Shown here: piece by piece, positions 1 through 8,017 of the stretch
How the letters are laid out: each line of letters opens with the position of its first letter
Numbering within the stretch: the stretch's first letter is position 1
Origin: an uncultured Verrucomicrobiota bacterium
Lineage (GTDB): Bacteria; Verrucomicrobiota; Kiritimatiellia; Kiritimatiellales; Tichowtungiaceae
Direction: 5' to 3'
Length of the DNA stretch: 58,310 bases
NCBI GenBank assembly: GCA_903831085.1
Contig: CAIKWE010000024.1
Location: 1 to 58,310 of the forward strand
Position numbers and translations under genes: made by a program
Notes under the pieces: generated by a model
Database searches by the model: none
What the model was told of the DNA's origin: nothing
What the model saw: the letters and a program-made list of their open reading frames with translations, nothing else

Positions 1-1
1 A

Positions 2-82
2 AAATATCACGCCGCCACGGAAGAAGTCCTGCATGAACTGACCCGAACCGGCGCCGCTCAACGGCTATTACAGTCTAAATGA
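2..82 (+). CDS. C-terminal fragment of an unidentified protein
   Basis: An open frame enters from the left edge and runs 26 codons to a TGA at 80-82. The visible tail contains EEVLHELTRTGAAQRLLQSK. I do not recognise the family. It lies on the far side of the integrase from the tRNA, so it is probably cargo of the integrated element. The start is outside the window. Confidence 0.4.
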   Translation, partial: KYHAATEEVLHELTRTGAAQRLLQSK

Positions 83-120
83 TGCCCCGCTGAAAATTTT
101 CTCAACTATTTTTTCAAAAA

Positions 121-136
121 GTTTGATAAATCAAAC
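121..136. promoter_or_regulatory. Short perfect dyad beyond the integrase 3' end
   Basis: GTTTGAT-AA-ATCAAAC is a perfect 7-bp inverted repeat, 32 bp beyond the integrase stop. There is no T-run in the integrase direction, so it may be a protein-binding site (integrase arm or excisionase) rather than a terminator. It overlaps one copy of a 14-bp direct repeat. Confidence 0.4.
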
Positions 137-141
137 GGGGC
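128..141 (+). repeat. 14-bp direct repeat, copy 1 (flanks integrase)
   Basis: AAATCAAACGGGGC occurs here and again, in the same orientation, at 1512-1525. The two copies bracket the integrase gene. They could be integrase arm-binding sites or ends of a minimal integrase module. Confidence 0.55.
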
Positions 142-168
142 TCTGCTCACCTTGTTTCACCGCCCTAC

Positions 169-1464
169 TCAGGCGGCAACGGTGGCAGCCAGTCCTTCGA
201 CTTTTTTGAGCTGTTGTTCATGGATTAGGTCTGGGCACACCTGAACAGCTTGGATAGCTTTTGCCGGAGCCGCGCCGCCGGTGAGCATGTGCGGCATAGC
301 CGTTTCCAGTGCCGTGCGAAAGGCTTCGCGTCCGGGGCGGAAGTAATGTTTCAGCACGACTTCAACGGTGGAGTGGCCGGTGACGCGACGTACCAGCTCC
401 ATCGGAACACCCGCCGACAGCGCCATGGTGATCCACGTTGTCCGCAATGAGTGAAAATCCTTCACGCTGGCCTTATGGCGGGCATCGTCCCGCGCAACTA
501 CGGTTTCTTTGATTTCAGCCGCCTTGAGCGCCTTCTTAAATCGCCATGACAGGCCGTGGATGCTGGTTTTGTACATAGCCGCCGCTTCGGGAAACACGTA
601 TTCACTCACGCGGGGAAGATATTCCAACTCGGCCCGCAACCGCGGAAACAGAGGAATCTCCGCCAGTTCGCCGGTCTTGGAGGTTTTCACCGAAATGAAT
701 CCGTTTTCCAGATCGACGGATTCCCATTTGAGCAGAGAGCAATCGCCACGCCGCATGGCGGTACACATGGCGGTCATAACGACCGGACGGGTTAGCTCAT
801 CACAATGAGTTAAAATCGCGTTGAGCTCATCTTGCGTAAAGGGCTGCCGGTGCATTGTTTTCTTGATTTTGGTCGGACAGCCGGAGAAGGGATTTTTAAT
901 AACCCCGGCTTCGTGGCCGATGCGCTCAAAGAAACCTTTCAGCAGGTGCAACTTGTCGTTGTAAGTGGCGGCAGCATATTTTTTGGTTTCGAGACTGTGC
1001 AACCATTCACGGGCCATTTTCGGAGTGATCTGTGAAATGTACTGCGCGGCAGGATGGTTGTTTTTGATGTAGCTGCTGAAATCCTTCAGCGTGGCGCATT
1101 GGGTTTTTTCCCATGAGGCTGATCTTTCCCGGCGGGTCGGAATCAACAACCAGTGCGCGGATATATCGGCTACCGGCACCCGTTCAATCGATTTACCCGC
1201 TTTGAGTTCATAGAGTTCCTGCAAATGCTTTTCAGCGGACTTATGACTGGTTGCGTCACGAATGAGCTCATTCAGTTTTGCCTGCGCCAACGCCCGGGAA
1301 CACTCAAATGCGGTGCTTCCTGTTTGACGGATGTCGGCAGGCGGTTTGCCCTGCACCTCAACGTCCAGATTGATAAACCGCCGCTTGCCGTTCACGGTGT
1401 AACGTCCATACCACCATTTTGAACGAAGGTTATGATTTGCATCTCTTCTCAGTTCCAGTCCCAT
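169..1464 (-). CDS. int: Tyrosine recombinase (phage/island integrase)
   Basis: This 431-residue protein is a site-specific tyrosine integrase. It has an N-terminal DNA-binding region and a SAM-like core-binding domain up to about residue 200. The catalytic domain shows the Arg box (TAMRRGD, R238/R239), HxxR (HSLR, H338 and R341), the second His (TGHST, H364) and the nucleophile Tyr (HYF, Y374), so all catalytic residues are present. The ATG at 1464 follows a good AAGGAG ribosome site. It sits 152 bp from the 3' end of tRNA-Ala, the usual place for the integrase of an element inserted in a tRNA gene, so the element should extend leftward out of the window. A composite dyad just upstream may mediate autoregulation. 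Confidence 0.93.
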   Translation of the reverse strand: MGLELRRDANHNLRSKWWYGRYTVNGKRRFINLDVEVQGKPPADIRQTGSTAFECSRALAQAKLNELIRDATSHKSAEKHLQELYELKAGKSIERVPVADISAHWLLIPTRRERSASWEKTQCATLKDFSSYIKNNHPAAQYISQITPKMAREWLHSLETKKYAAATYNDKLHLLKGFFERIGHEAGVIKNPFSGCPTKIKKTMHRQPFTQDELNAILTHCDELTRPVVMTAMCTAMRRGDCSLLKWESVDLENGFISVKTSKTGELAEIPLFPRLRAELEYLPRVSEYVFPEAAAMYKTSIHGLSWRFKKALKAAEIKETVVARDDARHKASVKDFHSLRTTWITMALSAGVPMELVRRVTGHSTVEVVLKHYFRPGREAFRTALETAMPHMLTGGAAPAKAIQAVQVCPDLIHEQQLKKVEGLAATVAA

Positions 1465-1472
1465 GATCCGCT

Positions 1473-1507
1473 CCTTGTTAAACGCAGTGCGTTGTTATGT
1501 AACAAGG
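1473..1507. promoter_or_regulatory. Nested dyad upstream of the integrase
   Basis: CCTTGTTA and TAACAAGG form an outer 8-bp inverted repeat. They enclose an inner perfect palindrome, AACGCAGTGCGTT (1481-1493). The site overlaps the integrase ribosome-binding region, so it could be an operator, an mRNA hairpin hiding the ribosome site, or a recombination site. Confidence 0.45.
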
Positions 1508-1511
1508 CGGG

Positions 1512-1525
1512 AAATCAAACGGGGC
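1512..1525 (+). repeat. 14-bp direct repeat, copy 2 (flanks integrase)
   Basis: AAATCAAACGGGGC is identical to 128-141 and lies between the integrase start and tRNA-Ala. It does not resemble the tRNA 3' end, so it is not the expected tRNA-derived core att site. Confidence 0.55.
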
Positions 1526-1616
1526 AAAGCCACACTTTTGCCACACTTCCCGCGAATCAGAGACGAACCAGAAAACAAAAAATCTCCATGGTGCTGAATA
1601 CCAAGGAGATGGATTG

Positions 1617-1689
1617 TGGAGCGAAAGGGGATCGAACCCTCGACCTCCACGTTGCGAACGTGGCGCTCTACCAATTGAGCTATCGCCCC
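1617..1689 (-). tRNA. tRNA-Ala (anticodon CGC)
   Basis: The minus strand folds as a complete cloverleaf. The acceptor is GGGGCGA paired with TCGCTCC, including the G3:U70 wobble that identifies alanine tRNAs. The D arm contains GCTC...GAGC, the anticodon stem is CCACG/CGTGG with loop TTCGCAA (anticodon CGC, reading GCG), and the T arm is GAGGG-TTCGATC-CCCTT. The discriminator is A73, and CCA is not encoded. It probably served as the integration target of the adjacent integrase. Confidence 0.95.
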
Positions 1690-1835
1690 GAAAAGAAGGC
1701 TCGGAATATATCCGCGCCGCCCGTCCGCCGACAAGCGTTTATTGCCTGAAATGCTCTCAGACGGCCTGTTGCCATCAGCTAAAAGTTGACGACTTCCTGT
1801 CTGCGTTCTAAAGTCACTCTAAACCAGAGCGGTTT

Positions 1836-1856
1836 CTGACGGATTACAAACGTCAG
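1836..1856 (+). promoter_or_regulatory. Leader hairpin upstream of the zinc-ribbon gene
   Basis: CTGACG and CGTCAG form a 6-bp stem with a 9-base loop, ending a few bases before the AAAGGAGG ribosome site of the gene at 1873. It could be a weak attenuator or stabilising 5' hairpin. No T-run follows. Confidence 0.3.
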
Positions 1857-1872
1857 CGAAAGGAGGCGCTTA

Positions 1873-2100
1873 ATGAACTACTGCCCGCACTGCGGACACA
1901 AACTGGACGGCAAATATACTCTCTGTCCGAAATGTGAACACCGCCTCAAACTGGCTGACTGCTTCTGTTCGTCTCACGGGTCGCAAACCGTCCCATGCGC
2001 ACAGTGCGGCGGCAAAGGTGAGATTGATACCGGCGGAATGTTTACTTATACCACAAAAACCTGCCCGGCCTGCGGCGGCGCCGGCGTCCAGCGAGTCTGA
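1873..2100 (+). CDS. Small zinc-ribbon protein
   Basis: This 75-residue protein is mostly metal-binding motifs. An N-terminal ribbon has CPHCG and CPKC (residues 4-18), and CAQCGGKGE and CPACGGAG resemble the CxxCxGxG repeats of DnaJ zinc fingers. No other domain is present. The start is well supported by AAAGGAGG seven bases upstream. It converges with thiL, with only 6 bp between stops. DnaJ-like ribbons usually bind unfolded protein or redox partners, but I cannot assign a function. It could be a tRNA-proximal accessory gene. Confidence 0.75.
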   Translation: MNYCPHCGHKLDGKYTLCPKCEHRLKLADCFCSSHGSQTVPCAQCGGKGEIDTGGMFTYTTKTCPACGGAGVQRV

Positions 2101-2106
2101 CCGCGC

Positions 2107-2979
2107 TTATCTGAAATGCTCGAACGCCTTGAGTTCCAGAACGGTGCTGTCGAGCATCAGGATTTCCGGCTGGGCGGTGATGGTTCCAATCCGCGGGAAC
2201 TGCTGGTCCAGATTTTCCAGACATTGGAAATCGAAGTCGGCGGCGTCTTCCGCGCGAACGGTAAAGAGCAGTTCAAAGTCCTCGCCGTCGAACAGTGCCT
2301 GTTCCAGCGTTCCAACCTTTGGAACTTTTTCTGAAACAATGTCCGCGCCGACTTTGGATGCCTTTAGAATGTGGCGCAGGTCGGTGGCAAGGCCGTCGCT
2401 GATGTCCATCATGCAGCGGACGAAACCGGACTGCCGCAGCCATTTGGCTTCTTTGATGCGCGGCATAAAGGTCAGATGTTTGCCGCTCTCAAACGAGCCG
2501 CCGAGCGGGCCGGTAACGTAGATGACGTCGCCGGGACGCGCACCGGAGCGGAGCAGCGCTTTACCTTTCGGTACGCGCCCGACGCCGAAAACATGCAGTT
2601 CAAGGGTCGATCCCTGTGACAGGTCGCCGCCGACGAGATCAACGTCGAAAAGTTTCCGGACCTTGGAAACGCCGGCGTAGATTTTTTCCAAGGTTTGGAA
2701 ATCCTGTTCCGGCGGCGCAACGAGATTGATTAAAAGGTACTGCGGGTCGGCGCCCATAGCGGCGAAGTCGCTCAAGACGCGGGCGGCTGCTTTCCAGCCG
2801 ATCGCTTCGGGATCGGTGCCGGGCACGAAGTGTACGCCCTGAATCAGCGGGTCGGAAGTGAGGATGATGTCGTAGTGCGCGTCGAGCGGCAGGACGGCGC
2901 AGTCGTCGCCGACGGCTTTCAGGTTTGCAGTCAGCGCGGCGATGGCGTTATGCTCCCCGAGTTCTTTCAGAGTTTTCAT
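2107..2979 (-). CDS. thiL: Thiamine-monophosphate kinase
   Basis: ThiL phosphorylates thiamine monophosphate to the diphosphate cofactor with ATP. The 290-residue protein, slightly shorter than usual, has the family motifs in order: GDDCAV (about 24-29), the Mg-binding D43 region, GVHF (48-51), SDFAAMGA (70-77), GGDLSQG (about 116-122) and DISDGLATDL. The coding sequence contains two perfect copies and further near-copies of the genome-wide TTCCAA-N3-TTGGAA palindrome, read as FQTLE, FQCLE or VPKVG. It diverges from the epimerase gene with 28 bp between start codons, so the two share a compact promoter region. Confidence 0.95.
   Translation of the reverse strand: MKTLKELGEHNAIAALTANLKAVGDDCAVLPLDAHYDIILTSDPLIQGVHFVPGTDPEAIGWKAAARVLSDFAAMGADPQYLLINLVAPPEQDFQTLEKIYAGVSKVRKLFDVDLVGGDLSQGSTLELHVFGVGRVPKGKALLRSGARPGDVIYVTGPLGGSFESGKHLTFMPRIKEAKWLRQSGFVRCMMDISDGLATDLRHILKASKVGADIVSEKVPKVGTLEQALFDGEDFELLFTVRAEDAADFDFQCLENLDQQFPRIGTITAQPEILMLDSTVLELKAFEHFR
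2310..2324. repeat. TTCCAA-N3-TTGGAA palindrome, perfect
   Basis: Perfect copy with spacer CCT inside thiL, read as VPKVG. A one-mismatch copy lies at 2215-2229, 95 bp away. Confidence 0.85.
2686..2700. repeat. TTCCAA-N3-TTGGAA palindrome, perfect
   Basis: Perfect copy with spacer GGT inside thiL, read on the minus strand as FQTLE. A two-mismatch copy begins 32 bp away at 2654. Confidence 0.85.
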
Positions 2980-3007
2980 CGGTATAAGGCTAGTTCAGGA
3001 GCGCGGT

Positions 3008-4051
3008 ATGAACAAGAAGGTTTTAGTAACAGGCGGAAGCGGGTTTCTCGGCATTAACATGATCCGCTATCTGCTCCATCAGGGTGTGACCGATATCACC
3101 GTGCTGGATCTTGTCGAGTTCGATTATCCGGAAAGAGACCGGATCAAGGCGGTGAAGGGCGATATCCGTAACACCGAGACCGTGCGCGAGGTGATGAAAG
3201 GCGTTAACTGGGTCATTCATACCGCCGCCGCCCTGCCCCTTTATACGAAAGAAGAGATTTTTTCAACCGACATTGAAGGCACCAAAATCCTGCTGGCCGC
3301 AGCGGAAAAGGGAAAGGTCGAGAGGTTCGTGCACATCTCCTCGACGGCTGTTTACGGCATTCCGGATCACCATCCGCTCAAGGAAGACGACCAGCTGATC
3401 GGCGTCGGGCCGTACGGCATCGCCAAGATCGAGGCGGAGAAAGCCTGCCTGGAAGCCCGAGCCAAAGGGCTGTGCGTTCCGATCATCCGTCCGAAGTCGT
3501 TTGTCGGCCCGGAACGGCTCGGCGTCTTCGCCCTGTTCTACGACTGGGCCAAGGACGGCAAAAATTTTCCAATGATCGGAAGCGGCAATAACCGCTATCA
3601 GCTCCTCGACGTCGAAGACCTTTGCGAAGCGATCTATCTCTGCCTCATCAAAGACGCGGCGGCTGTGAATGATATTTTCAACGTCGGCGCCAGAGAGTTC
3701 ACGACGATGAAAGAAGATTATCAGGCCGTGCTCGACCGCGCGGGCTTCGGTAAAAAGGTGGTCGGTACTCCGGCCAAGCCGCTGATCTGGGCACTGCGTA
3801 TTCTGGAGTTTTTCAAACTCTCGCCGCTCTACAAGTGGGTTTATGAAACCGCCTGCGAGGATTCCTTCGTTTCGACAGAGAAGATCGAAAAGAAACTGAA
3901 CTTCCATCCGAAGTTTTCGAACAAGCAGGCACTGGTGCGCAACTATGAGTGGTATCTCGCCAGCCTGCATACCTTCGCGGGCAAAGGCGGCATCTCGCAC
4001 CGCGTGCCGTGGAGCCAAGGCATCCTGAAACTTTTCAAACTGTTCTTCTGA
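3008..4051 (+). CDS. NAD(P)-dependent epimerase/dehydratase (extended SDR)
   Basis: This 347-residue Rossmann enzyme is of the extended short-chain dehydrogenase type. It has the N-terminal nucleotide motif GGSGFLG (about residues 9-15), a Ser/Thr active-site stretch (STAVYG) and the catalytic YGIAK (YxxxK). Family members epimerise or dehydrate nucleotide sugars or reduce sterol-like ketones; the substrate cannot be told here. I start at 3008 because AGGAG lies just upstream and the protein then begins directly at the Rossmann strand. The downstream LysM lipoprotein gene starts 2 bp after its stop, implying coupled translation. Confidence 0.85.
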   Translation: MNKKVLVTGGSGFLGINMIRYLLHQGVTDITVLDLVEFDYPERDRIKAVKGDIRNTETVREVMKGVNWVIHTAAALPLYTKEEIFSTDIEGTKILLAAAEKGKVERFVHISSTAVYGIPDHHPLKEDDQLIGVGPYGIAKIEAEKACLEARAKGLCVPIIRPKSFVGPERLGVFALFYDWAKDGKNFPMIGSGNNRYQLLDVEDLCEAIYLCLIKDAAAVNDIFNVGAREFTTMKEDYQAVLDRAGFGKKVVGTPAKPLIWALRILEFFKLSPLYKWVYETACEDSFVSTEKIEKKLNFHPKFSNKQALVRNYEWYLASLHTFAGKGGISHRVPWSQGILKLFKLFF

Positions 4052-4053
4052 TT

Positions 4054-4800
4054 ATGAAAAAATTCTTTCTATTCATCACCTGCGCGCTGTTGCTGTCCGG
4101 ATGCGGCCAGAAAAACGGCGCAACGCTCGATACGTCAGACGAAAAGGATTCGCGCGTTTCTAAAGGGCTGGAACTGGTTCAGCAGAAGGACTGGAACGGT
4201 GCCGTTAAACAGTTTAACGACGCGTTGATGAAAAACCCGGAGCTGGGCCGCCCCGAACTGGAACTGGCGATGATTTACCATCAGCAGAAGAAAAATTATG
4301 TCCGCGCAGTTTATCATTATGAGCGCTACCTTGAAAAACGTCCGCTGACCGAAAAGCGCGCGCTGATTCAGGAGTGGATCAAGCAGGCGAAAGTTTCGCT
4401 GGCCGGAGAGGTCGGCGGAGCCGGTGGTGATGTTTCCGAAGAGCTGGTGCGCCTGACGCGCGAAAACAACATGCTTCGCAAACAGCTTGAAGCGGCGGGC
4501 GGCGGAACCGCCGCCACGGTCGCCAACGTCAAAACGATCGTGACCGAACCGCCGCTGTCACGACCCGCTCCTGTTGCGGCGCCGGTTGTCACCCAGGCGG
4601 TGGAAAAAGTTCAGCCGGCGGCCTCGCCCAAACCGGCCCGCACCTATCAGGTTCGCTCCGGCGACACGCTGTCGCGCATTGCTGGTTCGGTTTACGGCGA
4701 CCCGAGCAAATGGCGCAAAATCTACGAAGCCAACCGCGACCAGATGAAAAGTGAAACGGACGTCAAAATCGGTCAGTCGCTTGTCATTCCGAATCTGTAA
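4054..4800 (+). CDS. TPR/LysM-domain lipoprotein
   Basis: This is a 248-residue envelope lipoprotein. Its signal peptide ends in the lipobox LLSGC (Cys about 17). A TPR-like helical segment follows (about 28-105), then a short coiled coil (ENNMLRKQLEAAGG) and a low-complexity Ala/Pro/Val linker. A C-terminal LysM domain (about 200-247, TYQVRSGDTLSRIAG) binds peptidoglycan or similar glycans. The start is placed at 4054 because the signal peptide begins there and the ATG is 2 bp after the epimerase stop. It probably tethers or counts cell-wall components; its exact role is unknown. Confidence 0.88.
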   Translation: MKKFFLFITCALLLSGCGQKNGATLDTSDEKDSRVSKGLELVQQKDWNGAVKQFNDALMKNPELGRPELELAMIYHQQKKNYVRAVYHYERYLEKRPLTEKRALIQEWIKQAKVSLAGEVGGAGGDVSEELVRLTRENNMLRKQLEAAGGGTAATVANVKTIVTEPPLSRPAPVAAPVVTQAVEKVQPAASPKPARTYQVRSGDTLSRIAGSVYGDPSKWRKIYEANRDQMKSETDVKIGQSLVIPNL

Positions 4801-4938
4801 CATGCTGATATCGCCTGAAAGGCGGTGATGGCGACAGATTCTTCCCAGCGAGTTACACTTTTTTCTAAGCTATCTGCGTTCTCTGTCATATACTTAATGT
4901 AGTTCTCTTCTTGAACCAGACTGGAAGGAGTGTCTGCT

Positions 4939-6669
4939 ATGTGTTCGTACCGTTCGTGTTCTGCAGCATGGGTCGCTGTATTTCTCATAGCAACATCGTT
5001 GGGCGGCCTGCGGTTGTCCGCACAGGTTTCTGATGCCGACCAGCAAACCGTTCCTCCGGCCGCACCGGCTCAGGAGCAACCCGAAGTTCTGAGCCGCGGC
5101 CCGGTGCATGAAGCGTTTGCCGAGCCTGTTGTCATGCAACTTCAGCCAGGACTGATCGCGCCGCAACAGCCGCCGCCTAATATTCAGGAAGTCCCGCCGG
5201 CAGAGCGGCCCCAAGGTCAGCAGTTTGTCTGGATTCCGGGATACTGGTCGTGGGATGCGGATAGAAGCGGCTACATCTGGGTCAGCGCCTGCTGGCGCGC
5301 GGCTCCGCCGAAAATGTCCTGGGTCCCCGGCTACTGGGTGCAGGGGTCCGCAGGATGGGAATGGATTGCCGGCTACTGGGCGCCGGGCGCCGCAAAGGAA
5401 ATTGTCTATCTGCCGGCTCCGCCGGAAATCCAAGATGTAGAACCGGTCACGATCCAGCCGTCGCCGGACACCATCTGGGTTCCTCCCTGCATGTACTGGT
5501 CTAACGGTCAGTATATCCGGCGGGCCGGGTACTGGCTGACGGCTCAGCCGGACTGGATCTGGGTGCCGTCTCACTACGTCGTGACGCCGCGAGGCTACAT
5601 TTTCGCCGAGGGACACTGGGACTACTCACTGGAGCGCCGCGGCGTTTTGTTTGCGCCGGTCTATTTCCCGGCTTCAGTCTATCTCCGCGCAGGCTTCACA
5701 TTCTCCCCAGGTATTGTCGTCGACACAGGCCTGCTGCGGGTCAGCCTGTTCACCTATCCGGGCTACTGTCATTATTATTTCGGAGATTACTACGACAGCG
5801 TCTATCTGAGCATCGGCATCTTTCCGTGGTTTGAAGGTCATCGCCATCACATCTGGTACGACCCGATCTACGAGCATGACCGCTGGCACCATCGATCCGA
5901 CGCGCGGTGGGAGGAGCGCGAGCGGGACGAGTACCACCGCCGTTGCGACGATAAAGACCTCCGTCCGGCGCGCACATTCCGTGAGCAGGAATCCCGGATG
6001 GCCAGGCTGCCCGAATCGCATCGCCAGGATTCTCAACTGGTTCGGCGCATAGGGGAAACTGCTGGCACCGGACAGAAGACCTTGCAGAAGTTCGAGAGGA
6101 TTGACATCGATACGCGGCAGAAAATTTCCAGGCAGGCCGACGCTGTTCATAAGTTCGGCGACGACCGGAACCGCTGGGAGTCGCCGGCCGCAGTTCGCAA
6201 GACAGTCCAGCCGTCTGTGGAAAAAAAGACTGATGGTACGCCTTCGCATGAACCTAAGCGGACCATCCAACCGGTCGAAGAGAATCAAACAACCGTGACC
6301 CCGGCGGGTAACCACCGCGTCCAGCCTGCCGCAGAAAACAAAACCGGCGGAGGAGCCTCGGAGGGCGTCAGGAGAACGATTCAACCAGTCGAAGAGAATC
6401 GAACAACCGTGACCCCGGCGGTTAATCACCGACAGACCATTCAGCCGACTGAAGAGCGCAAGGCTGTGCTGACAGCGCCGGAGTCACAGCGCGAACGCAC
6501 ATTCAGTTCACGTCGGGAAACTCAGGTTTCCCAGCCGGAACGGGTGCAGATTCCGACATCACCTATTGTCGGGAAAGCCGACAAGCAAAGCTTCTTTCGT
6601 AAAGGTCAGCCGGCCCAACCCGCCGACGAGTCCAAAGATTACATGGATACGGATTCCCGCCGGAGATAG
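4939..6669 (+). CDS. YXWGXW-repeat secreted protein with repetitive C-terminus
   Basis: A signal peptide (about residues 1-29) precedes several Trp-rich repeats such as WIPGYWSWD, WVPGYWVQG and WIAGYWAPG (about 95-220), the YXWGXW-type repeat of PVC and proteobacterial envelope proteins. A His/Tyr-rich region follows (about 270-330). The last 200 residues are charged and disordered, with near-identical units built on TIQPVEEN-TTVTPA, repeated at the DNA level near 6260 and 6378. The ATG at 4939 is chosen because AAGGAG lies 8 bp upstream; a GTG nine bases earlier overlaps that site. Function unknown; it is probably an outer-surface or periplasmic structural protein. Confidence 0.8.
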   Translation: MCSYRSCSAAWVAVFLIATSLGGLRLSAQVSDADQQTVPPAAPAQEQPEVLSRGPVHEAFAEPVVMQLQPGLIAPQQPPPNIQEVPPAERPQGQQFVWIPGYWSWDADRSGYIWVSACWRAAPPKMSWVPGYWVQGSAGWEWIAGYWAPGAAKEIVYLPAPPEIQDVEPVTIQPSPDTIWVPPCMYWSNGQYIRRAGYWLTAQPDWIWVPSHYVVTPRGYIFAEGHWDYSLERRGVLFAPVYFPASVYLRAGFTFSPGIVVDTGLLRVSLFTYPGYCHYYFGDYYDSVYLSIGIFPWFEGHRHHIWYDPIYEHDRWHHRSDARWEERERDEYHRRCDDKDLRPARTFREQESRMARLPESHRQDSQLVRRIGETAGTGQKTLQKFERIDIDTRQKISRQADAVHKFGDDRNRWESPAAVRKTVQPSVEKKTDGTPSHEPKRTIQPVEENQTTVTPAGNHRVQPAAENKTGGGASEGVRRTIQPVEENRTTVTPAVNHRQTIQPTEERKAVLTAPESQRERTFSSRRETQVSQPERVQIPTSPIVGKADKQSFFRKGQPAQPADESKDYMDTDSRRR

Positions 6670-6712
6670 CGCGGCGAATAAAAGAACCGACATTCCGGAA
6701 AGGCAGACGAGC

Positions 6713-7153
6713 TTGTCATTACGGCTCTTGGAAATTGAGACGACCTGGGGGCTCATCACGCTGACGCTGGATGGCAGAGGAAATGTCGTTACGCTGGATC
6801 TGCCTCCACTTAAAAAACCACCGCGCAAGCCTTTCTCTATTGAGCGTTTCCAAACCTTTGAAAATCTGGCGCAGGAATTTCCAACCATTGGAATTCCCAA
6901 AGGCACTGAATTTCAGCAGGCGGTATGGAAGGAGCTGAAAAAGATTCCACGCGGACAGACGCGAACGTACGGTGAAATTGCTACAGCCATTGGAAAACCG
7001 AAAGCCGTTCGCGCAGTCGGCTCAGCCTGCGGCGCGAATCCGCTGCCGGTTTTTATTCCCTGTCACCGCGTGGTCGCCAAAAACGGACTCGGCGGTTTCG
7101 GCAGCGGCCTTCCGTGGAAGATCCTGCTTCTGAAAACGGAAGGCGCGCTTTAA
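6713..7153 (+). CDS. ogt: Methylated-DNA-[protein]-cysteine S-methyltransferase
   Basis: This enzyme removes O6-alkyl groups from guanine in a suicide reaction. The C-terminal active-site motif PCHRVV (Cys nucleophile) and the DNA-binding helix with GEIATAIGKPKAVRAVG are intact. The open frame extends back to 6566, but that part overlaps the previous gene in another frame and looks non-coding. A TTG at 6713, preceded by GGAAAGG, begins just before the conserved TxWG strand, giving 146 residues. One perfect and one near TTCCAA-N3-TTGGAA palindrome lie 31 bp apart in the coding sequence. It converges with the EIIA gene, overlapping it by 4 bp. Confidence 0.85.
   Translation: MSLRLLEIETTWGLITLTLDGRGNVVTLDLPPLKKPPRKPFSIERFQTFENLAQEFPTIGIPKGTEFQQAVWKELKKIPRGQTRTYGEIATAIGKPKAVRAVGSACGANPLPVFIPCHRVVAKNGLGGFGSGLPWKILLLKTEGAL
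6879..6893. repeat. TTCCAA-N3-TTGGAA palindrome, perfect
   Basis: Perfect copy with spacer CCA in the ogt coding region (read as FPTIG). A one-mismatch copy is at 6848-6862, 31 bp away, read as FQTFE. Confidence 0.85.
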
Positions 7154-7998
7154 ACGATGGTTTTCTTGGTGGCTTTGACCAATACCTTCCAGAGTTCTTC
7201 CTGCGTTTTGGCCGTAAGCAGAGCATCGCGGGCTTCTTTGGTGTCAAAACTCTGCGCAAGGCCGGAAAGCAGCTTGAGGTAGAAAGCGCTCGCGGCGGTC
7301 GGAATGACCATGTAGAAGAAAATTTTAGAAAGCTTGCCGCCGTCCGCGCCGAATTTAACGCCCTTTTTGCTGATGCCAAGCGTAAGGGTCAATCCGCCGC
7401 CTTCAACACCGCGTACGTGCGGAAAGGCAATGCCGTGTTCAACGGCGGTTGAAATAATCGCTTCGCGGCGAAGCGCGGCGTCGTGCAGGTCGTCACAGCT
7501 CTCAACATAGCCCTGCTCGCGCAGGTTGTTGCACATCTCGAGCAAAACTTCCTCTTTGGTGGTTCCTTTGAGCGATGGAATCATCAGCTCCGGCGAGGAA
7601 AAGCGCTCCATGCCGCGTTTGACGGGATCGCCCCAGCGGCGGCGCGGCGTATTGCGGGTGAGAGGCACGTCGGGCGCATAGAGAATACGTGTGCAGTTGG
7701 GGCAGCGGTTGAGTTCATCGCCGCCGTTGATGCTGTTGACCATCGTCTTGGTCAGAGCGTAGCCGCAACCGGAGCAGTTTTCTCCGGTGATCGGAACGAT
7801 CGCCTCGATGTTCTTTTGCAGAAGCCGATTGAAGTGCGTTTTGAGTTCGACCGGCAGTTCGCCGGCCAGCGTGGCAACGCTTTTGTCGAGCTGCTGCAGG
7901 CGCGCGGTCGGCATGGAGGCCTGTTGCTGTGCGCGGGCGACGATCAGATCCTGCAGCTGGATCAGATGCTTAATTGTGTGTCTTTCTTTGCGAACCAT
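7150..7998 (-). CDS. Zinc-ribbon protein fused to a PTS EIIA (fructose/Ntr type) domain
   Basis: This 282-residue protein has two parts. The N-terminal half has a coiled-coil helix (about 1-60) and a C4 zinc ribbon (CSGCG...CPNC, about 75-105). The C-terminal half (about 135-282) is a PTS EIIA type-2 domain with the phosphorylatable His in AFPHVRG. No PTS permease is nearby, so a regulatory role, as in EIIA-Ntr, is more likely than sugar transport. I start at 7998, after AAAGGAG; the longer frame overlaps thrH. It lies 19 bp downstream of thrH and is probably co-transcribed. Confidence 0.82.
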   Translation of the reverse strand: MVRKERHTIKHLIQLQDLIVARAQQQASMPTARLQQLDKSVATLAGELPVELKTHFNRLLQKNIEAIVPITGENCSGCGYALTKTMVNSINGGDELNRCPNCTRILYAPDVPLTRNTPRRRWGDPVKRGMERFSSPELMIPSLKGTTKEEVLLEMCNNLREQGYVESCDDLHDAALRREAIISTAVEHGIAFPHVRGVEGGGLTLTLGISKKGVKFGADGGKLSKIFFYMVIPTAASAFYLKLLSGLAQSFDTKEARDALLTAKTQEELWKVLVKATKKTIV

Positions 7999-8017
7999 GA
8001 GACTTGTACTCCTTTTC

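Noticed and set aside
1-1700. CRISPR or phage structural genes near the integrase
   Set aside because: Only the integrase and a short C-terminal fragment are visible. No regularly spaced repeats or phage genes were found in the window.
2942-3007. Longer N-terminus for the epimerase gene
   Set aside because: It overlaps the thiL start in another frame. The Rossmann fold begins at the ATG at 3008, which has its own AGGAG.
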